From Lachnospiraceae bacterium (GTDB lineage: Bacteria > Bacillota > Clostridia > Lachnospirales > Lachnospiraceae), in assembly GCA_017548765.1 (NCBI GenBank), contig JAFYZH010000087.1:1-38162 (forward strand): DNA of 38,162 bases, in the 5' to 3' direction. The number at the start of each line of letters is the position of its first letter. Positions within the stretch are counted from its first letter, which is position 1. Shown here in pieces: positions 29,923 through 38,162 of the stretch. The notes under the pieces were generated by a model. The model saw nothing but the letters and a program-made list of their open reading frames with translations. It was not told the DNA's origin and made no database searches. The position numbers and the translations under genes were made by a program.

Positions 29923-32016
29923 ATGGGAAAAAAGAAACGGCGTACTCAACGAAGTACGACAAGCAGGTTTGGACGCATATGGGCAGGGCTCATGGCGATC
30001 CTTTTGGTGATTGGCGTGATGCCTGAGGGCGGTAGTGTGACGGTTGATGCAGCGGAATCAGCCAGTGCGATCGCAAACGAAACGATTAAAGATATTTTGG
30101 GATATGGTGATTATGTTCCGCAAATTACTAGGACCAGAATGAGGAGCTCTACAAAACCCAACGACACGTATTTATATAATGGAGGGTTTTACTATAGCAC
30201 TAAGAGTACTAATCTTTACGATGAAATTAAAAAAGAGTATTATAGCGGTGCTGGAGGTATTTGTACCTGGTGTGCCTTTACGAATTTACTGAACCGCAAG
30301 ATTGCTTTGGATGGAGGAACGAAAGCTGTTTTTGAAGCAAACAAATACGATATATTGAATGTTGCTAAAAGAATCGGGAATACCGATGAGGGCGTAAGGT
30401 TTTCTGTTTCCGGGCAAAATGATTATATATGGATTGGTAACAAAAGGGAGTTCGCTGATGTATATAATAAGTCCTTTGACAACGGCAAAGGTCGTTCGTA
30501 TACCGGCTATACTGAAGTAAAGGTCAACAATGTCCGCCTAGATAGTACTAGGAATTTGAAAGATGATACCTTAACTAAACGTATCAATGAGATTAAGGAA
30601 AAGTTAAAAAATGAACTTGATGCTCATCCTGAGGGTATTGTTATCCAGTTTTCAAACGACGTTGGTATGCATGGTATAGTGCTTACAGGTTATTACTATA
30701 CTAATGGCTATTTAAGTTTTTACACAGTTGATACCGGTGGATCTAATTATGGTGACGGATTTACCGCCTTAGAGGACTCGTATTTAGGAACGAATTATGG
30801 TAATAAAAGCTTCCAAGGCGTAAAAAGGATCGATAACATTGTTAAATATATTACATCCTACGTATATATTCAGTCCGCCTCTGGGAATTTATCTACACCT
30901 GGCCCTGTAGAGATCAATCATCTCTCTATTAATGGACAGACTAGTTCTATATGTCTTAATGAAGGAGATAGGGCCAATTTGACTGGAACAGTGATATCAA
31001 GTGCGAATATAACATCAGTCAGTGCTTTGATTACTAAAGAGGGAAGAGTTTTTTATAATACTCCTATTGCGCCTAACGTCCAAACAGTAGATCTTATAGA
31101 AAGCGCACTAAATAAGGGGGATGGGTGCATAACATTTGGAACCCTCGAGCCGGGTACGTATGAATTGACATTAACGGCAATGGACTCAAATGGGAAAACT
31201 GATACTAAAAAAATTACTTTTACGATTAATGGGCAGAGTGTTGCAGTAAATCCTGTTAGAATAAGTGGCCTTTCTCTCAAGGAGGATAGTACTTTTACTG
31301 AAGGTAATAGCCGGAATTTGATGGGGACCGTAACTTCGGGATCAGATATAACTTATGTGAGTGCAGTTGTAACCAATACGGCGGGATTTCGAAAAGAATA
31401 TGGGCCTATAACACCTAGTCAGCAAGCGACGGTAAACTCAAAATGTATAGATTTATACTCGAGTGCGTTAAATAGTTCTTTTGGTGGAAAATACAATATG
31501 CTTATTCGTTTTGGCGACTTTGGGCCTGGAGATTATACTCTTACGGTTACCGCTAAAGATGTGAGGAACACGGAAGATTCAAAACAAATAAAGTTTACGG
31601 TTACTTCTTCGCAAAACGCTAACGAAATAAAGATTGATTTGAGTAAATTTGCTTCTAGTCTCCCTTATAACAACCCATACAACATACAAGGAATGATAAC
31701 AGCTGGTTCGGAAATTTTGCAAGTTCAAGGTACGATTTATAATATTTTGAATCCTCTTTTTCCAGCGAAATACAGAGATGGCTTTAAAAAATCAGGAAGA
31801 CTGGATTGCACGGAAACTCAGAGCTCCTATATTGCCAGAAACAAACTTAATAGTTCACTTATGGCCAACAAAACCACATTCAATATAATTAATTCAAATA
31901 TTAATAGTTCCTTCTCAATGGCTGGACTTGCTAAGGGAATTTACACGTTTAGAGTCAAGGTTACACTGGTAAACGGAACTACTAAGACTGCATCAGTAGG
32001 ATTTTGTATTCGGTAG
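29923..32016 (+). CDS. Secreted protein with papain/C39-like peptidase domain and Ig-like repeats
   Basis: The 697-residue protein has a long basic N-terminus (GKKKRRTQRSTTSRFGR), a signal peptide core (about 22-35) and a likely cleavage at TVDA-AES near residue 44. The next ~270 residues contain a candidate cysteine peptidase: C114 or C117 in GICTWCAFTNLLNR, H250 in DVGMHGIVLTGYY, and D270 in FYTVDTGGSN, in the Cys-His-Asp order of papain-like and C39 folds (inference, not tested). From about residue 330 to the end there are three related beta-sandwich units, each starting around LSINGQTS / LSLKEDSTF / IDLSKFASSL and containing GTV-S/ITxVSA. Codon use is more AT-rich than the flanking genes. 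AAGGT before ATG is a weak ribosome binding site. Confidence 0.75.
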   Translation: MGKKKRRTQRSTTSRFGRIWAGLMAILLVIGVMPEGGSVTVDAAESASAIANETIKDILGYGDYVPQITRTRMRSSTKPNDTYLYNGGFYYSTKSTNLYDEIKKEYYSGAGGICTWCAFTNLLNRKIALDGGTKAVFEANKYDILNVAKRIGNTDEGVRFSVSGQNDYIWIGNKREFADVYNKSFDNGKGRSYTGYTEVKVNNVRLDSTRNLKDDTLTKRINEIKEKLKNELDAHPEGIVIQFSNDVGMHGIVLTGYYYTNGYLSFYTVDTGGSNYGDGFTALEDSYLGTNYGNKSFQGVKRIDNIVKYITSYVYIQSASGNLSTPGPVEINHLSINGQTSSICLNEGDRANLTGTVISSANITSVSALITKEGRVFYNTPIAPNVQTVDLIESALNKGDGCITFGTLEPGTYELTLTAMDSNGKTDTKKITFTINGQSVAVNPVRISGLSLKEDSTFTEGNSRNLMGTVTSGSDITYVSAVVTNTAGFRKEYGPITPSQQATVNSKCIDLYSSALNSSFGGKYNMLIRFGDFGPGDYTLTVTAKDVRNTEDSKQIKFTVTSSQNANEIKIDLSKFASSLPYNNPYNIQGMITAGSEILQVQGTIYNILNPLFPAKYRDGFKKSGRLDCTETQSSYIARNKLNSSLMANKTTFNIINSNINSSFSMAGLAKGIYTFRVKVTLVNGTTKTASVGFCIR

Positions 32017-32081
32017 AACATTTGCTGATTGAAAGTGGATGAGTAAATAATGAATAAGTATCCCACGGTGCTTTTTCTCTT

Positions 32082-32120
32082 AACAGCACGCTGATCGATC
32101 TGATCAGCGTGCTGTTTAAG
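32082..32120 (+). terminator. Long hairpin after the peptidase-like gene
   Basis: AACAGCACGCTGATC and GATCAGCGTGCTGTT are perfect 15-bp arms with a GATCT loop. Only a short T-rich run (TTTAAGTTTATG) follows, but the stem strength makes termination likely. Confidence 0.75.
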
Positions 32121-32232
32121 TTTATGTGCTTCATACTCTACCTTTGCTAAATTGCTTTGGAAGAGAAGAATTATAGCATTGGAATAAAAGCCTGTGTGGG
32201 TCTACGCCGAGAAAACAGAGGCTTTATGTCTT

Positions 32233-32504
32233 TCTGCTGTAAGGTTTGAGGTTAATTGGGGGATTATATAAGTGAGGGCATATGGATATTTGCCATGTGC
32301 AAAATAATAGGCTGGCATCCGCCTATGGAATGCTACAATCTATTTAATTAGGCGTATTTTTGTGAATTGGGTTGTAAATTACAGTAGTATATGATACACT
32401 TATAGGAGCTGTGGGGAACGGGGAAGCCCCTATGTGTGCGTGTGAAAATCGGGAAGAGGGACCGAGAGTTAGGAGAATAATGCGCGAAGGTGCGTTATTA
32501 TAGT
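32233..32504 (+). promoter_or_regulatory. Duplicated regulatory region, copy B: promoter and structured leader
   Basis: TTGTAA at 32372-32377 and TACACT at 32395-32400 (17-bp spacer), with TATATAAGTGAGGGCATAT at 32265-32283 and the leader from AGCTGTGGGGAACGGGG (about 32408) to AATGCGCGAAGGTGCGTT. Copy A and B differ in parts but keep pairing in the AATGCGC stem (A: CGCATT; B: GTGCGTT with GU pairs) and in the GGGG/CCCC stem, so the RNA structure seems to be selected. Confidence 0.8.
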
Positions 32505-32558
32505 TGTTTTCGGAGCGCATCGAAAACAAGAAAAACTTTATACTTAGGAGGAAAAGAA

Positions 32559-35500
32559 ATGAAACAGTCAAACGCTCTGAATAGAGCTAGAGTGTCCGTT
32601 TTGGCAGTGATCGTTCTCGTGTTGACGGTATTCGGCGTGAACCAAGTTGATGCAGCATCAACCATTAACGTAACATTTTCACAAAGCGGCGGAACGAGCT
32701 CGACGTATTCCAGAGATCCTTCGTTTTCACTTGAGAAGAGTGCTGGTTGGATTACAATCAGTACGTCGTCACCATCCAATTTTACGATCAAGGCATCGAG
32801 CAATACTACTGGCAAGGGACGTATCGGCTATGTATACGTGAAAAGACAGGGATCGGTTGTCACCACGTATAAGATCGTTCAGTCGGGTTCCACGAACCTC
32901 AGTGTTGGTATTGCAAAAGGAAGTACATCGACCTATGGTAAGAATTCGAACCAGTCGATTTCTGTCAGCGGCAGCTGGATCACGATCTATCGCCCGAATG
33001 ACTATAATTTCCGTATCGATTATTCGGCGAACACGACCGGAAGCACTAGAACTGGTTACGTGTATGTAAAAGAAGACTCGACGACATTTACCACGTATAA
33101 GATCACACAGAGTTCTTCCGTTACGGTTACATATGACAAAAATGGCGGCGGTTCGAGTTTTACCCGGACGATCTCCTATGGAAGCACCTATGGAAAAGTC
33201 GATAACCCGACCCGGACCGGGTATAATTTCGCTGGCTGGTATACGGCTAAATCTGGTGGAACTCAGGTAACAGAAACCACGAAAATGACCAGCACAGCAA
33301 ACCATACGCTGTATGCTCACTGGACGGCGAAGTCATATACGGTTTCCTTCAACAGTCAGGGAGGCACCTCGGTTTCTTCCAAAACCGTGTACTACGATGG
33401 CACCTATGGATCTTTGACCAATCCGACAAAGACTGGTTATACCTTTGCGGGCTGGTATACGGCAGCTAGTGGCGGCAGTCAGGTTATTTCTTCTACGAAG
33501 GTAACTCTCACTGCTAATCAGGTATTGTATGCGCATTGGACGGCAAATAGTTATACAGTGTCTTTTAACAGCCAGGGCGGTTCCTCTGTATCTTCGAAGA
33601 CGGTAACCTATGGAAGTAAATACGGAACCTTAAGCAGTCCCACAAAGACCGGATATACGTTTGCGGGTTGGTACACGGCGGCCAGCGGCGGAAGCCAGGT
33701 TAGCTCTTCAACTACGGTATCGACTGCGTCTAACCATACTGTATACGCGCACTGGACGGCAAATAAGTATACCGTGACCTACGATAAAAATGGCGGTAGC
33801 GGAGATAATTATTCCCGGTCTATCGCATATGGAAGCATATATGGAAAAACAGACAACCCGACTCGGACCGGATATACATTTACAGGTTGGTATACTGCTA
33901 AGTCCGGCGGAAGCCAGGTAACAGAGAGCACCCTTATGTCTACAGCGAATAACCACACGCTGTATGCACGATGGGTAGCAAAGACATATACCATTACATT
34001 TATCAGTAATGGCGGAACTACCGTGTCTTCCAAGGTTGTGACCTACGACAGCACCTACGGGTCATTAAGCAGTCCTACGAAGACCGGCTATACATTTGCA
34101 GGGTGGTTTACGGCTACAAGTGGCGGAAGTAAGATTACTTCGTCCACAAAGGTAACGATCACAGCAAATCAGACATTGTATGCGCATTGGACAGCAAATA
34201 ACATTACTGTGACCTATGATAAGAATGGTGGTTCCGGATCGAATCTTACCCGTTCGATCGCGTATGGAAGTAACTATGGAAAGGTAGATGACCCTACAAG
34301 AACCGGTTACACATTTAAAGGCTGGTATACCGCGAAGACTGGCGGAAGCCAGATCACGGAAACAACAAAAATGACCAGTACAACAAACCACACGTTGTAT
34401 GCACGATGGACGGCGAAGACATTTACGATCTCTTTCAGTAGTCAAGGCGGCGGTGCAGTATCTGCTAAAACAGTAACCTATGACAGCACCTACGGAGCAT
34501 TGGTTACTCCGAATAATGCAGGTTATGATTTTGCCGGTTGGTACACAGCAGCGAGTGGCGGTACTCAGGTCAAAGCCGATACCAAGGTAGCGATCACAGC
34601 GAACCAGACATTGTATGCGCACTGGACGCCGAAGAAACTTACGATATCCTTTGACAGCCAGGGCGGCTCTTCCGTATCTGCGAAGTCTGTGACCTTTGGT
34701 GACACCTACGGAACGTTACCGACGCCCACAAGAGCAAATTATACTTTTAATGGCTGGTATACTGCTGCGTGGGGAGGAACCAAGATTGCGGATACAACCA
34801 AGGTGACCGTCACAACTAATCAGACGCTGTATGCACTCTGGACGGGAAAAAAGGTTACGGTTACCTATGATTTGAATGGTGGAGATGGAGATAATCTCAT
34901 CCGTTCAATTGAATATGGAAAACCCTATGGAAAAGTCGGGGATCCGACTCGGACCGGTTATGAATTCCATGGATGGTACACATCGAAAACGTATGAAACT
35001 CAGGTGGTTGAAACTACGATTATGTCTACGGCTAAAAACCACACTTTGTATGCGAAATGGACCCCAAAGACATATACAGTAACTTTTAAGAACGGCGATA
35101 CCATCGTTTCGACAAAAAAAGTTGCATATGATAGTACGTATGGTACCATGCCTTTAGTGACGAAGACTGGACATGATCTGGTTGGATGGTATACGGCGGC
35201 GAGCGGTGGCAGTAAAGTTACTACTTCCACAAAAGTAAAGCTTACGGCAGATCAGACTTTGTATGCTCGATGGACCCCAAAGACGATTACGATATCTTTC
35301 GATAGCCAAGGTGGAAGTGTAGTTGATAATATTACGGTAATCTATGGCAATACATATGGGGAATTACCTGTTCCTGAATTCGATGGATATATCTTCGATG
35401 GTTGGTTTACGGAAAAAAATGGGGGAGATCGGGTTACTGAATATACAAAAGTGAAGTGCAGTGACTGGCAGACGTTATATGCGAAATGGACTGCTAAATC

Positions 35501-36920
35501 CAAGATTACTTTCAAACTTCACACGGATCCAATATTGGAAAAATATGCCCCTTATACGCGAATAATAGGAGATACATTCGGAACGCTCCCCCCTAAGCCT
35601 TCAATATCTCCTGAAGGATATATATTTGATGGATGGTATACAGAAAAGGAAGGCGGGAAGAAACTTACTCCGGATACTATTGTTACTTCTTCCATGAAAG
35701 ATATGTATGTACATTGGAAACCCAGAGACTGGACACCGGATAATTGGTCTCCAGCGCCGATAAAGGTGTTGATCATCAAATTTGATCCACTCATGGTTTC
35801 TGAAAGTGGAGAACCTCTTATTACGAAAAAGGGAAAAGCAATTAGACTACACGATTTGATGGAAACCATGGATCTAGAGAGAAAGACATATCTAGGCAAG
35901 TGGCATGATCCAGATCAACTTGCCGAGGACTTTGCGAAAGCAATGAAAGAAGTAAGCTCGGGATACGTTGAATATGATATTGTTGATAGTGTTACCCTTG
36001 AAGAGTTGCCGATGAGTACCCAAAACAGGCCCGGAAAGACGGAAAAAGAAACAAAGAATAATCCTCCGATGCAGTATTCTATTTCAGAGTATTTTGAGGC
36101 CTTTAAACAGGCATGCGGAAATGATGGTAATTATCCCGCTTACGGGGGATGGATTGATACAGGTTTTTCGTTTGACTATGATAAGTATTTCACGCAATTG
36201 AACGTATACGACAGGGTAAATCGTGGAGAAATTGATGAAGTGTGGATCTTTGCTGGGCCTTGTGCTGGTACAACACTTTGTGAGTCTATGATGACTGGTA
36301 AGGATGCGTTTTATTTGAACGGTTCTCCGTTAGTGAAGGCAGGACAAAGAAATTTCGTTACCTACGGTTTCAGCTACGAAAGAGACATTGACTGTATGCT
36401 GGAAGACGCAGGCCATCGAATGGAATGGACCATGAGCAGGGTTTATTCTGGCGTATCTAGATCGGATTGGGTAAATCCGGGCTTCGATATCAAAAAAGAT
36501 AATTATATAAAGAGCTATGACCGGAAATACGGGAAGACAACGTACAAGGATTATTCCGAACTAAATGCTTGGGAGAAGTTCTGGGCGCATGATCTTGTAA
36601 CGGATGGCAAAATCACTGCAGGTGTAGGTAGTGTTCATTGCGGCCCGAATGCGCGTGGTCAATATGACTGGAATAATAATGGAGGATATTTCGAAAAAAA
36701 GGAGCGTGATACGCCTATCAAAGTTGAGTCGTATTGCGATGATTGGTTCGATTATCCCTATCTTGCTGAGAATGCAAGGGAAATAGGCAGTGATGAATGG
36801 GAAGGAAATATAATAGGCCACCACAAGTGGTGGTTAAAACATATCCCTCGTGCGGGGGGAACTACGTATGGCAAGTACAATAACTGGTGGAAGTACTTTT
36901 TGTTTGAAGACCTAAAGTAG
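32559..36920 (+). CDS. Very large secreted protein: BACON-like domains, 12 InlB B-repeats, unusual C-terminal domain
   Basis: The 1453-residue protein starts with a signal peptide (SVLAVIVLVLTVFGVNQVDA, cleavage near residue 30). Residues about 30-185 hold two BACON-like domains (IGYVYVKRQGSVVTTYKIVQSG and TGYVYVKEDSTTFTTYKITQ segments). Residues about 187-1055 are 12 InlB B-type repeats of about 72 residues, with the last diverged. Residues about 1060-1453 are a separate domain with DEVWIFAGPCAGTT, FVTYGFSYERDIDCMLEDAG, HRMEWTMSRV, GVGSVHCGPNARGQYDWNNN, SYCDDWFDYPYL and HHKWWLKHIP, rich in His, Asp and Trp; I cannot name it. No LPXTG anchor is present. AGGAGG at about 32547 fixes ATG 32559; the longer upstream frame is leader. 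Confidence 0.85.
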   Translation: MKQSNALNRARVSVLAVIVLVLTVFGVNQVDAASTINVTFSQSGGTSSTYSRDPSFSLEKSAGWITISTSSPSNFTIKASSNTTGKGRIGYVYVKRQGSVVTTYKIVQSGSTNLSVGIAKGSTSTYGKNSNQSISVSGSWITIYRPNDYNFRIDYSANTTGSTRTGYVYVKEDSTTFTTYKITQSSSVTVTYDKNGGGSSFTRTISYGSTYGKVDNPTRTGYNFAGWYTAKSGGTQVTETTKMTSTANHTLYAHWTAKSYTVSFNSQGGTSVSSKTVYYDGTYGSLTNPTKTGYTFAGWYTAASGGSQVISSTKVTLTANQVLYAHWTANSYTVSFNSQGGSSVSSKTVTYGSKYGTLSSPTKTGYTFAGWYTAASGGSQVSSSTTVSTASNHTVYAHWTANKYTVTYDKNGGSGDNYSRSIAYGSIYGKTDNPTRTGYTFTGWYTAKSGGSQVTESTLMSTANNHTLYARWVAKTYTITFISNGGTTVSSKVVTYDSTYGSLSSPTKTGYTFAGWFTATSGGSKITSSTKVTITANQTLYAHWTANNITVTYDKNGGSGSNLTRSIAYGSNYGKVDDPTRTGYTFKGWYTAKTGGSQITETTKMTSTTNHTLYARWTAKTFTISFSSQGGGAVSAKTVTYDSTYGALVTPNNAGYDFAGWYTAASGGTQVKADTKVAITANQTLYAHWTPKKLTISFDSQGGSSVSAKSVTFGDTYGTLPTPTRANYTFNGWYTAAWGGTKIADTTKVTVTTNQTLYALWTGKKVTVTYDLNGGDGDNLIRSIEYGKPYGKVGDPTRTGYEFHGWYTSKTYETQVVETTIMSTAKNHTLYAKWTPKTYTVTFKNGDTIVSTKKVAYDSTYGTMPLVTKTGHDLVGWYTAASGGSKVTTSTKVKLTADQTLYARWTPKTITISFDSQGGSVVDNITVIYGNTYGELPVPEFDGYIFDGWFTEKNGGDRVTEYTKVKCSDWQTLYAKWTAKSKITFKLHTDPILEKYAPYTRIIGDTFGTLPPKPSISPEGYIFDGWYTEKEGGKKLTPDTIVTSSMKDMYVHWKPRDWTPDNWSPAPIKVLIIKFDPLMVSESGEPLITKKGKAIRLHDLMETMDLERKTYLGKWHDPDQLAEDFAKAMKEVSSGYVEYDIVDSVTLEELPMSTQNRPGKTEKETKNNPPMQYSISEYFEAFKQACGNDGNYPAYGGWIDTGFSFDYDKYFTQLNVYDRVNRGEIDEVWIFAGPCAGTTLCESMMTGKDAFYLNGSPLVKAGQRNFVTYGFSYERDIDCMLEDAGHRMEWTMSRVYSGVSRSDWVNPGFDIKKDNYIKSYDRKYGKTTYKDYSELNAWEKFWAHDLVTDGKITAGVGSVHCGPNARGQYDWNNNGGYFEKKERDTPIKVESYCDDWFDYPYLAENAREIGSDEWEGNIIGHHKWWLKHIPRAGGTTYGKYNNWWKYFLFEDLK
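33118..35723 (+). repeat. Intragenic tandem B-repeat array with ABB pattern
   Basis: Twelve repeat units of about 72 codons end in LYAHW or a variant. Two classes alternate: A (TYDKNGG...TRTGY.F.GWYTAK...NHTLYA.W) and B (SFNSQGG...KTGYTFAGWYTAASGG...ANQTLYAHW). In order they read ABB AB ABB ABB plus one diverged unit. Confidence 0.88.
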
Positions 36921-36948
36921 TACAATAACTCCATAAATCATGTCTCAC

Positions 36949-36982
36949 AAAAGCCCGTCGGAGCATCTCTGGCGGGCTTTTG
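36949..36982 (+). terminator. Terminator after the large B-repeat gene
   Basis: AAAAGCCCG/CGGGCTTTT (9 bp) with a loop of 15 nt, ending in TTTT. Confidence 0.8.
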
Positions 36983-37183
36983 GCGTCTCTGCACTTTTTC
37001 TGTCTAGTAGCCGAGGGGAATTACGAAAAAACACTAACTTAGCTCCAGCGGAAGTTAGTCTCAGATCGAATAAAAAGGTTTGGTTGAAGTGTAAAAATGA
37101 TCACAAATGGTAGGAAATTATACATAATCGGACACGTGGGGATGGTTGTCCTTTATGCTACAAGAACAAAAAAGGAAATAAAA

Positions 37184-37216
37184 CGAATCCCTCTGGCTAT
37201 ATGCCAGAGGGATTCG
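37184..37216 (-). terminator. Terminator for the minus-strand gene
   Basis: CGAATCCCTCTGGC/GCCAGAGGGATTCG is a perfect 14-bp stem with a 5-nt loop. On the minus strand it is followed by TTTTATTTCCTTTTTT, so it ends the transcript of the gene at 37324-37851. The rest of 36983-37183 has no supported gene. Confidence 0.8.
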
Positions 37217-37323
37217 GCGCCTTTCTGCGCTTATGACTCGGGCGGGAGTCTTTCAGAAGTTAGATATGGCATACAAAAACCATATCACGTCGAGCAGCAG
37301 ATGCGGCGTTAGTAAAAGATGCA

Positions 37324-37851
37324 CTAATCTACGGTATATCCGATATTATCGCTCGGGATCGAGAGCAGGCGCAGCATCTCGTCAAGTACGTCCGCAGAAT
37401 CAGCATTTCCTTCTGGATGGGGATCAGGTTCTTCGCCCTCTGCCCCGTTCAGGTAAGCGAGAGCGTATTCCATCCAGGCCTTCGTGTACTCGCCCTCCGC
37501 CTTCCACAGGATATCCGCTTCAGTCGGTCGGAAAACTCCGAGGTAATGTCCGCTGACGTAGGGTTCGGGTTCGTTTGATCTCTTGATTTTGTCACGAACC
37601 GAAAACCGGAACTCGAGCCGGCCGTCGATCAGTTCATCAACGCCATAGTAGTTGTATTCGAGGAACCCCAAGAAAGCATTCATCTGCTCCAGTACAGCGG
37701 GAAGATCCTCAACCTCAAGCGTTTCCCCTTCCTTCTTGAACCGTATATCGTTCAGGTACAGGTTGTTCGCGACGGCTGCTGGCCAGTCGTGTCCGGCGTG
37801 GGTGCAGATTACATCGATCGTTAACTTAGTTGCCAAGCTTGTAACTATCAT
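37324..37851 (-). CDS. Hypothetical protein
   Basis: The 175-residue protein has no signal peptide or TM segment. It starts MIVTSLATKLTIDVICTHAG, has an alpha/beta look with an acidic C-terminal part (NGAEGEEPDPHPEGNADSAD) and no catalytic motif I can name. An excellent AGGAGG lies before ATG 37851. It has its own terminator at 37184-37216 and is preceded by two mini-ORFs on the same strand. Confidence 0.8.
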   Translation of the reverse strand: MIVTSLATKLTIDVICTHAGHDWPAAVANNLYLNDIRFKKEGETLEVEDLPAVLEQMNAFLGFLEYNYYGVDELIDGRLEFRFSVRDKIKRSNEPEPYVSGHYLGVFRPTEADILWKAEGEYTKAWMEYALAYLNGAEGEEPDPHPEGNADSADVLDEMLRLLSIPSDNIGYTVD

Positions 37852-38162
37852 ATAGTTACCTCCTTTTCTTTGCGATTTTTCTCATGATATGTCTGAATGT
37901 TCGGTATGTCCTCCCGAAGAGGACGAAACTACATTGTCTAACCGCCTCGAAAGAGCCCGTGAAACATATGCTCACTCCTTCCCTCAGTGATTTAAAGCAT
38001 TCGTGTTGCAAACCTGAAACGTCAGATTGCGACTTCGCATATACCTTATGTACGTATTATGGGGGGGTAACCTCGGAATAGTCACGGATGTGCATTTTGC
38101 GTTCTGGAAATGGCTTTTTCCTTCATTTTTCCGTTTAAAAACAATTCTAGAATCGACGTGCT
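37852..38162 (-). promoter_or_regulatory. Leader with two mini-ORFs and a hairpin
   Basis: Upstream of the minus-strand gene are a 9-codon ORF at 37967-37938 (MFHGLFRGG) with AAGGAG 7 bases before its ATG, a stem-loop GTCCTC/GAGGAC with a TTCGG loop at 37908-37924, and a second 9-codon ORF (MRKIAKKRR) at 37885-37856 that overlaps the AGGAGG and stops 4 nt before the main ATG. This layout resembles a translational attenuator (inference). A weak -10 (CATAAT) lies near 38058 on the minus strand. No other gene is seen up to the window end. Confidence 0.45.

Noticed and set aside
36921-37183. 71-codon plus-strand frame at 37097-37312
   Set aside because: It ends inside the minus-strand terminator and gene, lacks a ribosome binding site, and its translation shows no protein features.

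Overview
The window looks like a chromosomal segment of a Gram-positive Clostridia member, most likely Lachnospiraceae (inference). The support is sigma-A-type promoters with 17-bp spacers, AGGAGG ribosome binding sites, the order foldase / hup / rqcP / divIC, a rubrerythrin with an N-terminal rubredoxin domain, the Sua5 / YwlE-like / rpiB order, and rplM-rpsI. The sporulation genes yabP and yabQ, which usually lie between rqcP and divIC in spore formers, are not in that gap.

Region 1 (1-10931) is mostly housekeeping. It holds the end of a secreted foldase-like protein, HU, RqcP, DivIC, a YczE-like membrane protein, an ArsB/NhaD-type transporter, a cytidylate-kinase-like protein, a reverse rubrerythrin on the minus strand, a large FtsX-type permease without an adjacent ATPase, a short-chain dehydrogenase and a RelQ-type alarmone synthetase. 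Region 2 (10932-12243) has an unusual array of exact 64-bp tandem units with alternating inverted 10-bp words, followed by a PD-(D/E)XK nuclease-like gene. Region 3 (12263-14988) is an operon for tRNA threonylcarbamoylation (Sua5), a phosphatase-like protein that has lost its catalytic Arg and Asp, RpiB and a dCMP deaminase.

Region 4 (15069-21433) is the most novel part. An ECF-type sigma factor and a one-TM putative anti-sigma factor are followed, under a separate strong promoter, by five consecutive small membrane proteins. All share a coiled coil / TM hairpin / charged cytosolic tail layout and end in variants of one short C-terminal motif (LTISLEDAL-like) followed by acidic residues. I do not recognise this as a described system. 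It ends at the rplM-rpsI operon.

Region 5 (22468-24654) lies downstream of rpsI. It contains several stacked hairpins, a second copy of the last codons of rpsI with a different Ser codon, short direct repeats, two tiny ORFs, a phage-type HAD hydrolase and an S24 (LexA/CI-like) repressor. This fits a decayed element integrated at the rpsI 3' end (inference).

Region 6 (24895-36920) is a secreted or surface-protein island: two membrane-anchored extracellular proteins in one operon, a short InlB-B-repeat protein, a secreted protein with a candidate Cys-His-Asp peptidase domain, and a 1453-residue protein with 12 B-repeats plus an unusual C-terminal domain. The last two genes share a duplicated promoter and structured 5' leader, so they are probably co-regulated. 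The window ends with a minus-strand hypothetical gene preceded by two mini-ORFs.
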